Positions 46,122 to 57,791 of a DNA stretch of 64,000 nucleotides are shown here, piece by piece. Origin of the DNA: Rhizophagus irregularis (lineage: Eukaryota; Glomeromycota; Glomeromycetes; Glomerales; Glomeraceae). The stretch's first letter is position 1. Each line of letters starts with the position of its first letter. The notes under the pieces are model-generated. The model was not told the DNA's origin and ran no database searches. It saw nothing but the letters and a program-made list of their open reading frames with translations. The stretch spans positions 126,501-190,500 of the forward strand of contig NC_089456.1 of NCBI RefSeq assembly GCF_026210795.1, given 5' to 3'. The translations under genes were made by a program, and so were the position numbers.

Positions 46122-46983
46122 CTAATTATTGCTTATGATAAATATAGTTGATAATAGAACAACAACAATAATTAACAATAATCTAATAATATTAATATTT
46201 GACATAACATTTGAAAATCCATTATTTGTAGCATAAAAGAAAGGAGGATTTTCAGGTATATCATTAGTTGGAGTAGATTTACTTGTAGAAGGAATACTGC
46301 TAGTAGTATTAGTTTGTTTAGGAGATACAGTAGGAAGTGGAAGAGGCAATACTCCATAAACAAAAGAAATTGATAAAGTAAATTTTTGTTCAGTATTCTG
46401 AGGATTTGATATACCTAAGCAAATAATTGTTTTAGCTTCGAAAGGAGGATCTTTTACTCTATTACACTCCAATGCAGGAAAATCAAAACACGATAAATCT
46501 GACCAATATATTGAAAATTTTGCTTGCGGATCTATAAATAATTGTATACCTGTGAAGTTTGTTGCATATGTCAGCAAACCTAATATACCCGGATATTGTA
46601 ATGGATGATTTCCTTGTACATTTATACCAAAATTTTGTGTTGGTGTTTGATCTGTTTCCACCACCTTCATTTTATAATCTAATAAAAAAAGGAGGACGAT
46701 TAAAGCCATGATTTATGATTTATTTGATATTGCAAACAATTGTTAATTGTTGCGTACTTATATAGTTTGTTTCTTGTTTACTACAAATATACCATGTTTG
46801 TGCTGATGGTATAGCTCCTAAACCACTGTATACGTCGTCTTGTTGTGCTTTTAATGTTGGTATATTCTACAATAAATTAAATTAATTAATCATTTTTTTA
46901 TGTATATTGATTCAGCTTAAACTTACTTGCAACGTTAAGAAAAAAGCCAAAACGAATATAATCACTAAATTATTATTTATCAT
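46122..46983 (-). CDS. Secreted, membrane-anchored surface protein, paralog A
   Basis: Three exons (46927-46983, 46758-46866, 46122-46678) splice in frame to 240 residues. Residues 1-19 (MINNNLVIIFVLAFFLTLQ) are a signal peptide; the body has TWYICSKQETNYI, VVETDQTPTQNFGINVQGNH, LSCFDFPALECN and ICLGISNPQ; then a Ser/Thr/Pro-rich linker, probably O-glycosylated, and a C-terminal membrane segment (RLLLIIVVVLLSTIFII). The layout is that of a wall or plasma-membrane anchored, possibly GPI-linked, protein. It is a clear paralog of the gene at 49839-50793, which has the same exon layout and the same Cys pattern. Function unknown. Confidence 0.85.
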
Positions 46984-47179
46984 ATTGTAATATTAATTAT
47001 TAAGGAGAAAAATTTTTCGTTCTGAAACAAAAAAACATATGATCGTACTTTTATATATAGCTTACTTCGTAACACGAATTTTAGGTCTGATATGGTCTAA
47101 ATTTAGAGAACAGATGTTTGCAAATCAAAAAGTTCACATTCATCATTTTACAATAAGATTATTTTGTCGTGAAAAAAAA
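46984..47179. promoter_or_regulatory. Shared divergent promoter region
   Basis: At most 196 bases separate the start of surface-protein gene A (minus) from the chosen start of the thioredoxin-like gene (plus), so both promoters must overlap here. If the upstream in-frame ATG at 47039 is used, only 55 bases remain. Confidence 0.5.
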
Positions 47180-48124
47180 ATGAGTCTCGCACCTCAATTC
47201 GCAGGACATCGTTGGGGTTCTAATAACGCACCACACATTTTAGAAGTTTATTTAGACTATGTGGTTCGTGTTCATTGCCATTTGTTTAATTATTAGAATT
47301 ATTTTATGTGAATTTCAATTTTAATGAGAATTATTTTGTGATTTCTATATAGTGCCCATTTTCTGCTAAACTTTACAAGAGACTTCGAAATGTGAGTACC
47401 TCGATAAATCCATTCTTTTGATAAATTTGCAAATTTATATTTGTTAATATATCACTATTTCTTAGGAGGTTCTACCTTTTATTGATCAAAATTATTCTGG
47501 AAAAGTGCAATTCATCTTTAGACAACAAGTGCAGCCCTGGCATCCCTTTTCAACTGTAGTTCATGAGGTTACTTGATTACTTAAGTGATTTAAATTTTAT
47601 ATTTTGTATAATTCTTTTTTTTAAAAAAAAAATCGTACATTTTGTCAAGTAGGCCGCAATTGCTGTCGAGAAGCTTGATCCTTCAAAATTTTTTGTTTTC
47701 TCTGACAAATTATTTGACGTTCAAAAACAGTATGCATAGTTCATATAAAAAAACTTTTCCAAATCATAATAATATGGTAATATTATTTATTTTTTATTGA
47801 TGTTTTAGGTACTATGATGAATCTGTACAGAATTTGACTCGAGCACAAATTTATGAATCATTGGCTAGTCATGTTAGTGAGATTGGATTATCATCAAGTG
47901 ATTTTCTTCTATTACTTCATATACCAGTATCAATCAAATCGGAAGAAGCTCGTAATGCAGGTAATAAAATTACGAATGAATTAAAATGGCATATTAAATT
48001 AGGAAGACAAATAGGAATTCATGTTAGTCCAACTTCTTTATTTGACGGAATTATTGATAATGATATTAGTTCTGGGTGGACTCTTGATCAATGGAAAGAA
48101 TGGTTAGCTAAAAAAGTTATTTGA
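47180..48124 (+). CDS. DsbA-like thioredoxin-fold protein
   Basis: Five exons (47180-47263, 47353-47391, 47466-47567, 47653-47729, 47809-48124) splice in frame to 205 residues. The redox-site region LDYVCPFSAKLYKRL has the CxxS form (Cys-Pro-Phe-Ser), and FIFRQQVQPWHPFSTVVHEA with its His-Pro follows the second strand, as in DsbA-like family members. A helical insert (ESLASHVSEIGLSSSDFLLL) precedes the cis-Pro-type GIHVSPTSLFDG, and WTLDQWKEWLAK ends it. Probable thiol oxidoreductase or glutathione-S-transferase-kappa-like role. An in-frame ATG at 47039 would add 47 residues starting with a hydrophobic stretch; the internal start is preferred because MSLAPQFAGHRWG is the family-like N-terminus. 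Confidence 0.85.
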
Positions 48125-48899
48125 TTGATATTTGCAATATTTTTATTACAAGACCAAATACAACGTGTAAAAAAATAAATATCATATTATTTTCATGTGA
48201 ATAAGTGCAATTTAAAAAAATAAATTACAGGCGGATTAAGACTATATGGAATGATCATCCATGAGACGATTAATCAGACACTAAAACAATGAAATACAAA
48301 GAATGCTTATATGTATTGGATATAGAAATGAAAACAATTAAGCTTTCGTTCATTGAGCTTTTAATTTGATTCATTACATTACATGCAAAGCTATTGATAA
48401 GACTAATAAAGGCTAAGAAGTTCTAGTTCTCTAATGGTGAATTCAATTAATCATACTGAAATTGTGCGAGAGTAGAATTGAAAAGTCATAACTCAATTTG
48501 GTCTGCGCGTCATCATCTAATTTATCACTAGCTTCGATTAGAACGTCAGGTTATAATAGGAAGATTTCAATTTCAATGATAGCGAATGAATTGAAATATA
48601 GAAAGGTAACATTAAACGAAAAAAACAAATTATCAATGCGGTATTTTATAAAAATAGGTCAGACTAACTAGAACAGTCAAAAATAGTTGTTCTATATACT
48701 AAGGTCAAAATAGATGGATTGCTACTCTTTATATTCTTACTTTTAGTAGAATTAAAGAAAATTTGCTAAAAAATATCATACAACCTATAGGGGAAGTTAA
48801 AGAAATATCAACATTGGAAGAGTTTCTAATTATGATTACGAAATAAATTATGAGGACTTGGCTCGTTCATGGACCAATGTTTCGTGCTTCTACTGAAAG
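48125..48899. other. Intergenic, nothing recognised
   Basis: 3' flank of the thioredoxin-like gene, then moderately AT-rich DNA with no credible frame. Confidence 0.4.
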
Positions 48900-49151
48900 T
48901 GCGAACGACCTTTAAGAATACCTTGTTTAGGAGTTAACTGTAGTAGTACCGATACTATTAATTGGGCTTATACAAATTGTGGCGGTAATTTTCTGATATC
49001 TAATCAGACTCGCATTAAATGTAGAGGTTCGCTAGTTGGAAAGATAAAAGACTTTTCTTTCAATTGTTTTAGCCATAGCAGAAATTATACATCGACAAGT
49101 CAAATAGACGTTAATTCTTTTTTAAAGGCTTTGTTTGTTGTACTGAGATGA
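48900..49151 (+). pseudogene. Cys/His-rich zinc-domain fragment
   Basis: An 84-codon frame without start codon: CERPLRIPCLGVNCSSTDTI, WAYTNCGGNFLISNQTRIKC, then FSFNCFSHSRNYTSTSQI and a hydrophobic end. The spaced Cys residues (about eight) and the CGG turn suggest paired zinc ribbons. It reads as a real, once-coding sequence, the 3' part of a gene whose 5' part is not visible. Family not named. Confidence 0.45.
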
Positions 49152-49838
49152 ATGGAGTAGTATTTTATTTATAATTTTATTTACCACATATTCTTTCACA
49201 ATTAATCATAAGAATTGAAAAATATATACCTCTATTAGATTTAATACAAATTACAAATCTCTGTTATGGCTAACTGCGGGTAGTATTAAATTTATCAACT
49301 AAAATGACTCACTAGATTTAACCAATCAAATTTTGGTCAAGTGACGTAGTATTGTGAGTACGTCATTGGAAATCCCATATTTTATGAAATGTTTATAAAA
49401 TGGACCCAAATTTCAAATTATAAAACCTTATCTTCTTCCCACGAGATACCTGCAGATCGTATAAACCTTTCGCCTTTTACTAAAGGTTTCCGTGTGGGTG
49501 TCTCGGTGCAGTGGGATATGTAAATTTTTTGAAAAAAAAAAATTTCTTCGGAAATTTTTTTATTTAGAATTATTAGCGGGTTGGGAAATTGGGAAGGCTG
49601 TGAAAAAAAGGGAAACAAAGGAATCTCATTGTAATTTTTCCAAGATCGATAAGATTTCATTATTTCATTGCCACAACTGCTTTTTCGGAAATATTTAAAT
49701 AATTATAAAAGTGTAACAAAATACTATTGTTTGCCAAGCCCCTTTTTCCGTTAATAAAAACTATATAAAGTGGTCTTTTTTTTAAATGCAATATAAATAT
49801 TCTCTCGTCTGTGTAAATAAAGTGGCGCAGCTAAGACA
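49152..49838. promoter_or_regulatory. Upstream region of surface-protein gene B
   Basis: Mostly non-coding. AAAACTATATAAAG at 49757-49770 is a good TATA box about 70 bases before the start codon. Frames at 49418-49698 on both strands overlap each other and are not supported. Confidence 0.45.
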
Positions 49839-50793
49839 ATGTTTAAATTTACGATGTTACTTTTAATTTTCAGTTTAATGATAATAGAGGTATGTTTTTT
49901 TTGAGCGCACGCACTTTAAAAAAATTTTCTCGACAAATTATTACGCTTCGAATTTCTTAAAAAAAAATAAAAAAAATAAAATAAAATAAAATATTTTCTT
50001 AGAGAGTTTCGATGGTGTATTCTCAAGATACGAGTAGTGGTATTGGATCGATTCCTGAGGGACAGACTTGGTATATTTGTAGTAAAGGTGCTACAAATTT
50101 TATCGGTAAGCAAAAATTTTTTTTTTGAATGAGAAAAAAAATTGTTGTAAGTGATAAAATCGAGTAACCAAACTGGGAACATAAAATTTCAAAGTCCTCA
50201 AATATCACCAAAAAAACTAAAATTTTCTACTTTTATTTGCACGATAATTTAACATAGATTATTCGATGAGAATGGTAGAAACATCACAAGATCCAACACC
50301 AGGATTTGGTACAAATGTAATTGGAAATCATCCAAAACAATTTAATACAGTTGGATTACTTACAATGGTAGCAAATTATACAAATATACGAGCGTTAGTT
50401 GATCCAAGTAGACCCATCGTATTATTTAGAGAGGAATTATCTTGTAATGTTGAGCCTGTAAAAGAATGTAGTAAATCAACTAATCCTCCTCTTTCTATAC
50501 AAGATATTCTATGTTTAGCAATTATGAATCCAAATTCAAATATTACAAAATTTACTGCTAGTATTTCATTCGATCAAAATGCTAGTAAACCTATTCTTAC
50601 CATTCCCCCTCCTATAGATGATAACCCTAGTAATACAAATAATTCACCTTCTTCTAGTCCAACCAAATCTACTCCATATATTGATCCAACTGAAACACAT
50701 TCATTTTTTGTTAATATTGCAAATAGATCAAAAATTATCGATCCGGGATATTTATTACTTCTAGGTAGTTTTATATCAATAATCTTAACGTGA
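49839..50793 (+). CDS. Secreted, membrane-anchored surface protein, paralog B
   Basis: Three exons (49839-49889, 50003-50105, 50258-50793) splice in frame to 229 residues. Signal peptide MFKFTMLLLIFSLMIIE; then TWYICSKGATNFI, MVETSQDPTPGFGTNVIGNH, LSCNVEPVKECSK and LCLAIMNPN, matching paralog A position for position; a Pro/Ser/Asn/Thr-rich linker; and a C-terminal hydrophobic tail (GYLLLLGSFISIILT) that ends the protein, as in GPI-anchored precursors. Intron positions and phases match paralog A, so the two arose by gene duplication with inversion. Unlike A, the tail has almost nothing after the hydrophobic stretch. Confidence 0.85.
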
Positions 50794-50997
50794 ATTATCA
50801 AATGAATAATTTTTAGAATGTAAATATTATAAATATTATTCATATTTATATTAAAAATCTTATGGAAGTTTAGTCTAGAAAAATAGCTCATTACAAAATA
50901 AAATAATGTAATTAATAAGATAAAAAAAAAAAAGTTTTTTAAAGTTTATTTTTTTGTTTAAAATGTAGAAAAAAAAGTTTTCAAATTTTTTATCCTA

Positions 50998-51041
50998 TTT
51001 TGCTTTTTCTATCTTGCTTTTTCTATCTTGCTTTTTCTATC
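50998..51041. repeat. Three 14-base tandem repeats in the DUF262 5' flank
   Basis: TGCTTTTTCTATCT occurs three times in a row (last copy slightly changed), some 20 bases before the DUF262 start codon, so it lies in the promoter or leader. Confidence 0.75.
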
Positions 51042-51061
51042 TACCGTATAAATCATCAAAG

Positions 51062-52367
51062 ATGAGTGAAACTTTATCAAAACCAAGAAACGTTAACCAT
51101 ACTCTGAAAAAATTGTACGATTGGATGGAGAAAGGGTTAATCGATATTAACCCAGAATTTCAACGTGGTATATAATATTATAAATAATTAATTGACTCTT
51201 TCAATTTTTTCACGCTAATATTATATTTTCTTTTTTTTTAGATGTTGTATGGAATTCTACTAAACAATGCCTTTTAATTGATTCGATATTCAAAAATTAT
51301 TACATTCCACCTATTTTATTCTCTTGTAAGAAACTAGATGAAAATAGATGGTTACGTATTTGTATTGATGGAAAACAAAGATTGACTTCAATTCAAAGGT
51401 AATAATAACCAACCAATTCGTTATGATGGTTGCAAATTAATTTTCACAATCTTTCATTTAGATTTATGAACAACGAAATTCCATACTCCCGTAAAATTGA
51501 GGGAAGAATGAAAAAGATCTACTATAAGAAAGTTGGAGGTCAATATTTTCCAAATACATTGTCAATTGGAGAAAAAGATGAGTTTGATAATTTTGAGATA
51601 GTTTGTAGTATGTATCAGACAAGTATAGTATTATATTATGGTATTTGTCAAATTAACATAATTTTATTTCATTTTAGTTGAATACTATAATCTGAATATT
51701 CAACGGGAACAGGAAATCTTTAGTCGCGTGCAGCTTGGAATGCCATTGACGGTGGCAGGTATGAAATAATAGACGTATATATATATATTACTATCATACT
51801 ATGTTTCCTAATTTTTTATTCTCTTTCTAAGAAAAATTACATGCGGTCACGTCCCCAATTGCTGAATTTGCTAAAAGTATTCTTGAAAAATATCCATCTA
51901 TAAACAAGATTATAGATAGTAAACGTGCCAAACCATTTCAACTGATTGTACAAGCTCTTCACATGATTGAACTTAATCCAACAAAGTATAACGCGACTTC
52001 TGGTGTTATTACCAAATATTTACAAGACGAACGTTCCGTACCTCGAGAACTTAAACAAGAAGCCGACCAAGTCTTTGCATCATTGGACATTTTAATTCAG
52101 GTTGAAGAAGAAATCTTTACTAGAGACCATCGAGTTTCTCCAATCGAATTTGTATTTTTTTGCTATATTCTCGACAAATTTTCTAATTTGGAACTAGCTT
52201 GGTATCAAGACACTCTTTTGCAAATGAAAGAGTATGTTAGGAATCATCATGCTGATATTAGATTCAATCAGACGGTTTATAAAACTCTCTGGAATTTTGT
52301 TGACGACGTTGAAAATAATTTGGCTGATAATGACGGCCATAAATCAAAGAAAAACAGAAAAAAATAA
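51062..52367 (+). CDS. DUF262 (GmrSD N-terminal-like) protein
   Basis: Five exons (51062-51167, 51242-51398, 51462-51607, 51678-51758, 51832-52367) splice in frame to 341 residues. The family hallmarks are visible: DINPEFQRDVVW (QR..VW motif), then LIDSIFKNYYIPPILF, and ICIDGKQRLTSI, the DGxQR motif, which in the ParB/Srx-like fold binds and hydrolyses nucleotides. A helical C-terminal half ends in a Lys-rich, possibly nuclear-targeting tail (GHKSKKNRKK). In bacteria DUF262 proteins are modification-dependent restriction enzymes and DNA-nicking defence proteins; the fungal role is not known. No HNH nuclease domain (DUF1524) follows. Confidence 0.85.
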
Positions 52368-52795
52368 TAATAAGTCGAAGTGAATTTTTCATTTTAAGGT
52401 ATATTAAATCAAAAAAAAAAGAAAAAAAAAATTTTTTTACTGATTACAATTTGTTACTAGAACCAGACTTAAAGGATACGTGACGCGGAAATCATATAAA
52501 TTTTGGCAAAATATAGTTGCTTCTTTTTGTTCCCTTTATTTTATTTACTGCTTATTTTGCTTGTTTTTATTCTTGATAATTTTATTACATGTAGACGTAG
52601 TTTTTTTTCATGTAGTATATAAATAAAGAACATCAATAAAAATATAATAAAATTGTTAAAATTGTAAAAATTTGTCCCGCAGCATTCTTTGACCGCAGTA
52701 AATCATTCTCCGGGTCTGAAGAATATAAATATATAAATAAACCCTTTACTTTATAACTTACTTTATAACTATAAAAAAGAAAAAACTTTATAAAG
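52368..52795. other. Intergenic, SBDS promoter side
   Basis: AT-rich with no gene. TTATAAAG near 52787 lies only about ten bases before the SBDS start codon; other TATA-like words lie at 52750-52770. Confidence 0.4.
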
Positions 52796-53867
52796 ATGCC
52801 TATTAACCAACCTAGCAATCAAATAAAGTATATATATATTTTTCCCTTATTAATTTATTTTATCTTTTGCATTCTTGGTCTAACCTTGTATTAAAAAATC
52901 TGTTATAAAGACTTACAAACGTATCTATAGTTCGTTTAAGAAAAGGAGGCAAGCGTTTTGAAATTGCTTGTTATAAAAATAAAGTACTAGAATATAGGAA
53001 CGGAGTGTAAGTTTCATAAGTAATTTAATTTTTTAATTTTATATTATATTTTTTTTTCCTTTATCTTAGTATTATTATAATTTGATAGGGAAACAGATTT
53101 AGATAATGTTATTCAGATCAATAACGTATTTACGAATGTGTCTAAAGGAGAAGTAGCTCCAAAGGATAATCTACAGAAATGTTTCAAAACGGACGATTTG
53201 GATCAAATTATTAAGGAGGTAAAGATAATAATTAAATAATTTGTATTTTATTCATATTCTCATTTCCCCCCTTTTTACAATAAAATTTATTGAATAGATT
53301 TTAAAGAAAGGAGAATTACAAGTTAGCGAGAAAGAAAGAACACATCAAATTGATAATATTTATCGTGAAATTGCTACTATGGTTGCAGAAAAATGTGTTA
53401 ATCCTGAAACCAAGAGACCATACACTGTTACGATGATTGAAAAAGCAATGACCGAATTGCATCTTTCGGTAAATGTAAATCGTAATACGAAATCACAAGT
53501 GTTAGAAGTTATTAAGCAGCTTCAAGAAAAGAAAATTATTCCTATTGCTCGTGCACAAATGCGCTTAAGAATTACTGCTCCAATTAAAGAAAAGAAAGTT
53601 AAAGAAAAATTGGTTCCTATGATTTCTAATATTGAAGATGAAAGTTATAATGACGAATATGAATTGGCAAGTATAACGATTTTGATATTGAATTATTTTT
53701 AATAATGTATGTATTATTAATATTTATATATTTCTTATTAGATATGCACGATTGATCCTGGACAGTTTAGAAAAATCAATGATATATTACAATCAAATAC
53801 GAATGGAAAAGGTCAATTAGAATTGTTATCTTTAAATGACACTAGCGAAGGAGATATTAAATTTTAA
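52796..53867 (+). CDS. SDO1: Ribosome maturation protein SBDS/Sdo1
   Basis: Five exons (52796-52827, 52911-53006, 53089-53218, 53298-53666, 53742-53867) give 250 residues, the same length as human SBDS. N-terminal domain: [20 protein letters not shown] and [13 protein letters not shown]; middle helical domain: [21 protein letters not shown]-terminal ferredoxin-like domain: [11 protein letters not shown], then [14 protein letters not shown] and [10 protein letters not shown]. With the GTPase Efl1 it releases eIF6/Tif6 from the 60S subunit in the cytoplasm. Intron 4 starts GCAAGT instead of GT (53667) and ends TTATTAG; only this GC-AG splice restores the conserved frame. Confidence 0.95.
53667..53741 (+). 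other. GC-AG intron in SBDS/SDO1
   Basis: The donor reads TTG then GCAAGT, the known consensus of GC-AG introns. No GT in the neighbourhood gives a frame that continues into the conserved ICTIDPGQF part; retention would end the protein at TAA 53700-53702. Confidence 0.85.
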
Positions 53868-54064
53868 TAAAATTAAATACATAATAAAAAAATCAATAAA
53901 TTTATTATTAAATTAATGTTTTATTAATTACAAATTATAAATTACAAATCATAAATATTGTTTTTTGTGTTATTTTGTATATAATAATGCGATGAAATTA
54001 ATGAAGATTGCAACAAATGAATATGATGAATAAAATGTTTTCTACATAAATGCAAATGTTGAAA

Positions 54065-56552
54065 TTACTTATTTCTATTGTGAAATATATTATTAATGGT
54101 CGATAGATAATTCTTTTTTTTTCCTTTACGCAAGCTAATATTTTGCATATTATGAAATGCTTCTCGAACATCTTTCATTAATTCGGGTTTCTGTTTCTCT
54201 AAATCTTTAATAACTATTTCGCTAAATACAGTCCTTTCGCCATTATATTCACCAGCTTCGGCAGCTTTATCTTTAAGTATTTTATTGATTTTCATCATCG
54301 TTATAGGGTCGAAATCATTTCTTTTTGATAAAATATATTTTAAATATTTTCTCGGAACATCACCGTAAGATTTCCGAATTGAATAATAACCCAAATGAAC
54401 TGATTCTTTTGAAGTACCCAGAAAATCATGTAATTTATTAATTACATCTAATCGGGAAGTTAATTCTTGTGCACCAATATATTGACCAAAGAATTGTGAA
54501 ATTGAATGAATATCTTTTCTCATCTTATCAATACAATGCGGCATTCTAAATGTAACAGCTTTATTACGCATTGATTCTAAATATGCTATTACAAACCGAT
54601 TGAGCATATTGATCATTAATTTATAAAAATTGTAAGATTTCAAATGTAAATTACACTCATCTGTATAATCTTTAAGAGTTAAAACAATAACTTCCATTGT
54701 ATCCACTTTGTACCATTTTGCAGTATGCAGTTCCTTAAATGGACTTTTTAGATCATTAAAGATAATATCTAAGATAGTATTGATAGAATTTGTTGCAACA
54801 TTAAAAAAACCATTCGTTAAATTATTAAATAAATTATTAATATTCTTAATATGTTCCTCAGGTAATGATGATGTAAATTGATTTAAAAGTCCACCAATAA
54901 AATCAGTATAACCAAGTTGATCGTTGGCTAATGCAACAATATATATAATAATTTCATCAGCACATTCTTCTTGATTATTCAAATATCTTTGTAATTCAGA
55001 CTCTAATAAGTTAATCCAAGTTTGCTGAATTTCAGACATCATAATACAACATTCATTTACTACATCAATTAATAACTGATAACTTGCAGGTTTCATTGCC
55101 ACATCTATTTGTTGTCTTACCATACTAATCAAAATAGGAGCTCCAGGTAATTTTGCAAAATTATCAGAATCAAATTCCGGACTATTTTGACGTTGTGTAA
55201 ATTCTTTAATATCACTTTCTATTAAATTTGTTTTCCATTCATGAAATTTAATACGTACTAAATTAAGATAATCATCAATCAATGATTGTTCTTTTCCATT
55301 CAACAAATTTGGTTCCATTAAATCTTCATAAAAATACAAATTTTTTTCCATAAATGTATAATAGTGTCGTACCCATCCAATTAGCCTTAAAATTGTTTCT
55401 GTATCAGGATCATTTTGTAAAATTGATTCAATACATTTATAAACATTCCGATGATACGCCAATACATAGAATGTAAGTATATTATAATTTGAAGGAAATA
55501 CCGGATCAATTTCATCTTTTACTAATATTAAATCATCAAATACGAAATCCAAATTATCTAATAATTGTAATAAAGAATTTCCATGATTTTTAAATTTTTC
55601 ATTAAATAAATTAATAATAGAATTATCAAGTTGATAAAAAAAATTAATTCTATAAGATTTTATAACACGAAAACTTTTTTTTGAATCGAGTTGATTTTGA
55701 TTAATAGCTCTTTCATCAGCAGCTTCTTCTATCTCAATAATTTTGGCTATAGAAGAGATTATAGTTGATGCTTGACCATTTTTAGCTAAAGGCATTAAAA
55801 TTTTTGATAAATTCCAAAGATAATTTGTGAAATAATTAGAAAATTTGTCCAATCGGATGAAATAACTCCGTAAAATATTAATAATATCTTGAGATGCAGT
55901 ACAAGCTTCTTGCATAGTGTTGTCTCTTGATAATTCTAATTGTAATAAATAATTATGAACGAACAATAGGTTATTAGTATTAGTAGGACTAAAAGAGTCT
56001 TCAATATCTTGTTCCAAAATTCCTTGTAATCGATTAATGAATTGATGCATCTCTTGTACTTGTTCAAGTGTTTCGTTTGTGCCAACATTATTATGATTTA
56101 TTTGTGGAACCTAATTAAAAATAAATATGTATTATTATAAAATAGAAAAAAAAAGGAATTTTATTTAATAATGTCCATTGTTTGCTTTATAGAGATAATA
56201 CAGAATAAAGAAAGTATTGTTAAAAAAAATTTTTTTGGCCTACGGCAGCCACAAAATTAACCTTATTAAATTTGGGTAATAGATTAATGGTGGGCTGTTG
56301 TTCTTCTAAACATGAATTATTGATTTGCTGCATGTTTTCCTTAATCGTTATTTTTTGTTTATTGTGTTTAGTTGAAGTTCCAGATAATTTCTCTAAACCT
56401 ACTTCTAAATAAGCTTTCAAGTTAGGTTTTGTAACATTTTTCTCCTTTTTTTTGTTTCCTCCACCAACTTTTAATAAAGCATAAGTTTCTTTAAAAACTT
56501 TTTTAATTTTTACTTTTTTACCATTTTTTGAATTTTCGTTTAGTGACTCCAT
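54065..56552 (-). CDS. SEC6: Exocyst subunit Sec6 (EXOC3)
   Basis: Two exons, 56244-56552 and 54065-56110, give 784 residues, close to the usual 740-800. The N-terminus has a Lys-rich start and then LKAYLEVGLEKLSG and INLLPKFNKVNFVAA, which fit the Sec6 leader; the second exon holds the conserved helical body with NILTFYVLAYHRNVYKCIES, LRLIGWVRHYYTFMEKNL and AYLESMRNKAVTFRMPHCID, and a C-terminal domain ending in a basic tail. Sec6 is a core subunit of the exocyst, which tethers secretory vesicles at growing hyphal tips. The donor (GTAGGC) is weak; an alternative GTTAAT 21 bases upstream also keeps the frame but drops NFVAA-like residues. Confidence 0.88.
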
Positions 56553-57791
56553 AATAATATAAAATTTTTTTTTTATTATGAAAAAAAAAAAAGATATATA
56601 TATAAATAAATATTATATATAATAGGTTTTTCTATTAAAATTCCCAACTATTGTTAAATATGTAAGGGGGGAAGCCGTAGCAAAATAATTTATGTGGTAG
56701 AAATGGTAGAAGAAAAAAAAACCGTACCGTAATAGGTATTGGCATGACAGTTCAAGGTGATATTTATACTAAAATTAATACCGACGGCCACATGATCACA
56801 TACCGAAGAGGATTTGGGCTTTTTCGGTGTCTGATTGGTAACCGAATAATTGGGATTAATAATCTATTGTTTGATAGGTTATTCCACAACATTAAAAAAC
56901 GTATCTCCACGTGCAACAACAAAATTTTTTTGAAAACAATGAACTTTTATTGATAAAAATACTGCGGAATACAAATCGGGCAATAAAACACGATTAACTT
57001 TAATCCTTATAACCGGAAGAGACGAGAATAATACCAAATAAGTTCACAATCATAATACATTCATAATATACTCATAACAAACTCATACCACCTGGTTATA
57101 TAATATGTACTTTAAATTTTTTTTTTGTATTAGATAATTTATCAAAAATGTCAACTGCATAAAAATTAGATACCGTATAACTTTAATACCGTAATACCGT
57201 TCGTGATGATGATGACTACGCCACCAGCCAAAGTTTACATATTTAAAAAAAAAAATTTTCTTGCAAAAAAAAACCTTCTTGATAAAAAAAAAACCTTTTT
57301 CAAAGTTTTAAGAACTGCAGGCGCAACAGGAGGCTTTGCATTGTCATACAAATTCTTCTTCCTCTCTGTTTATTTTTCATTCTTCATTGCAAAAACTTCG
57401 CATAGCGTTGTTTTTCATTCTAACTGTCGCGTTTCCTTTTTTTTTCCTGTATAACGAAACGACCATTCCTATTATTCCAAACTTTTATATAAACCCCGTA
57501 TAAAAGCTCTTGTAAAGAATACCTTTAAAAACTTCTTAACTTTTTGTTGAAGTTTATATCATTTCTCATATCCTCTTCCATTTATTATGACATTGTATCG
57601 TGCTCTCTGCACGTGCTGTTAAATTTACATTAAACGAACAAACAAAATTTTTTTTTAAAAAAAATAAATAAATCTTTAATTTTTGCCATTATATTGGTTT
57701 AAAAATTTTATTTATATTTTTTTTTTAAAAAAAAAAAAATTGAAAAACAGGAAAAAAAACATACAAAAATTTCTTTTTTTAACGATTCATA
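56553..57791. other. Intergenic, promoters of SEC6 and the tail-anchored gene
   Basis: No gene supported; the frame at 56744-56953 has no homology I can see. ATATAAACC and GTATAAAAGC at 57486-57505 are TATA-like and lie about 290 bases before the next start codon. Poly-A/T tracts at 57640-57780. Confidence 0.4.

Noticed and set aside
57203-57454. 83-codon plus frame
   Set aside because: Lys/Phe-rich by base composition; promoter region of the next gene.
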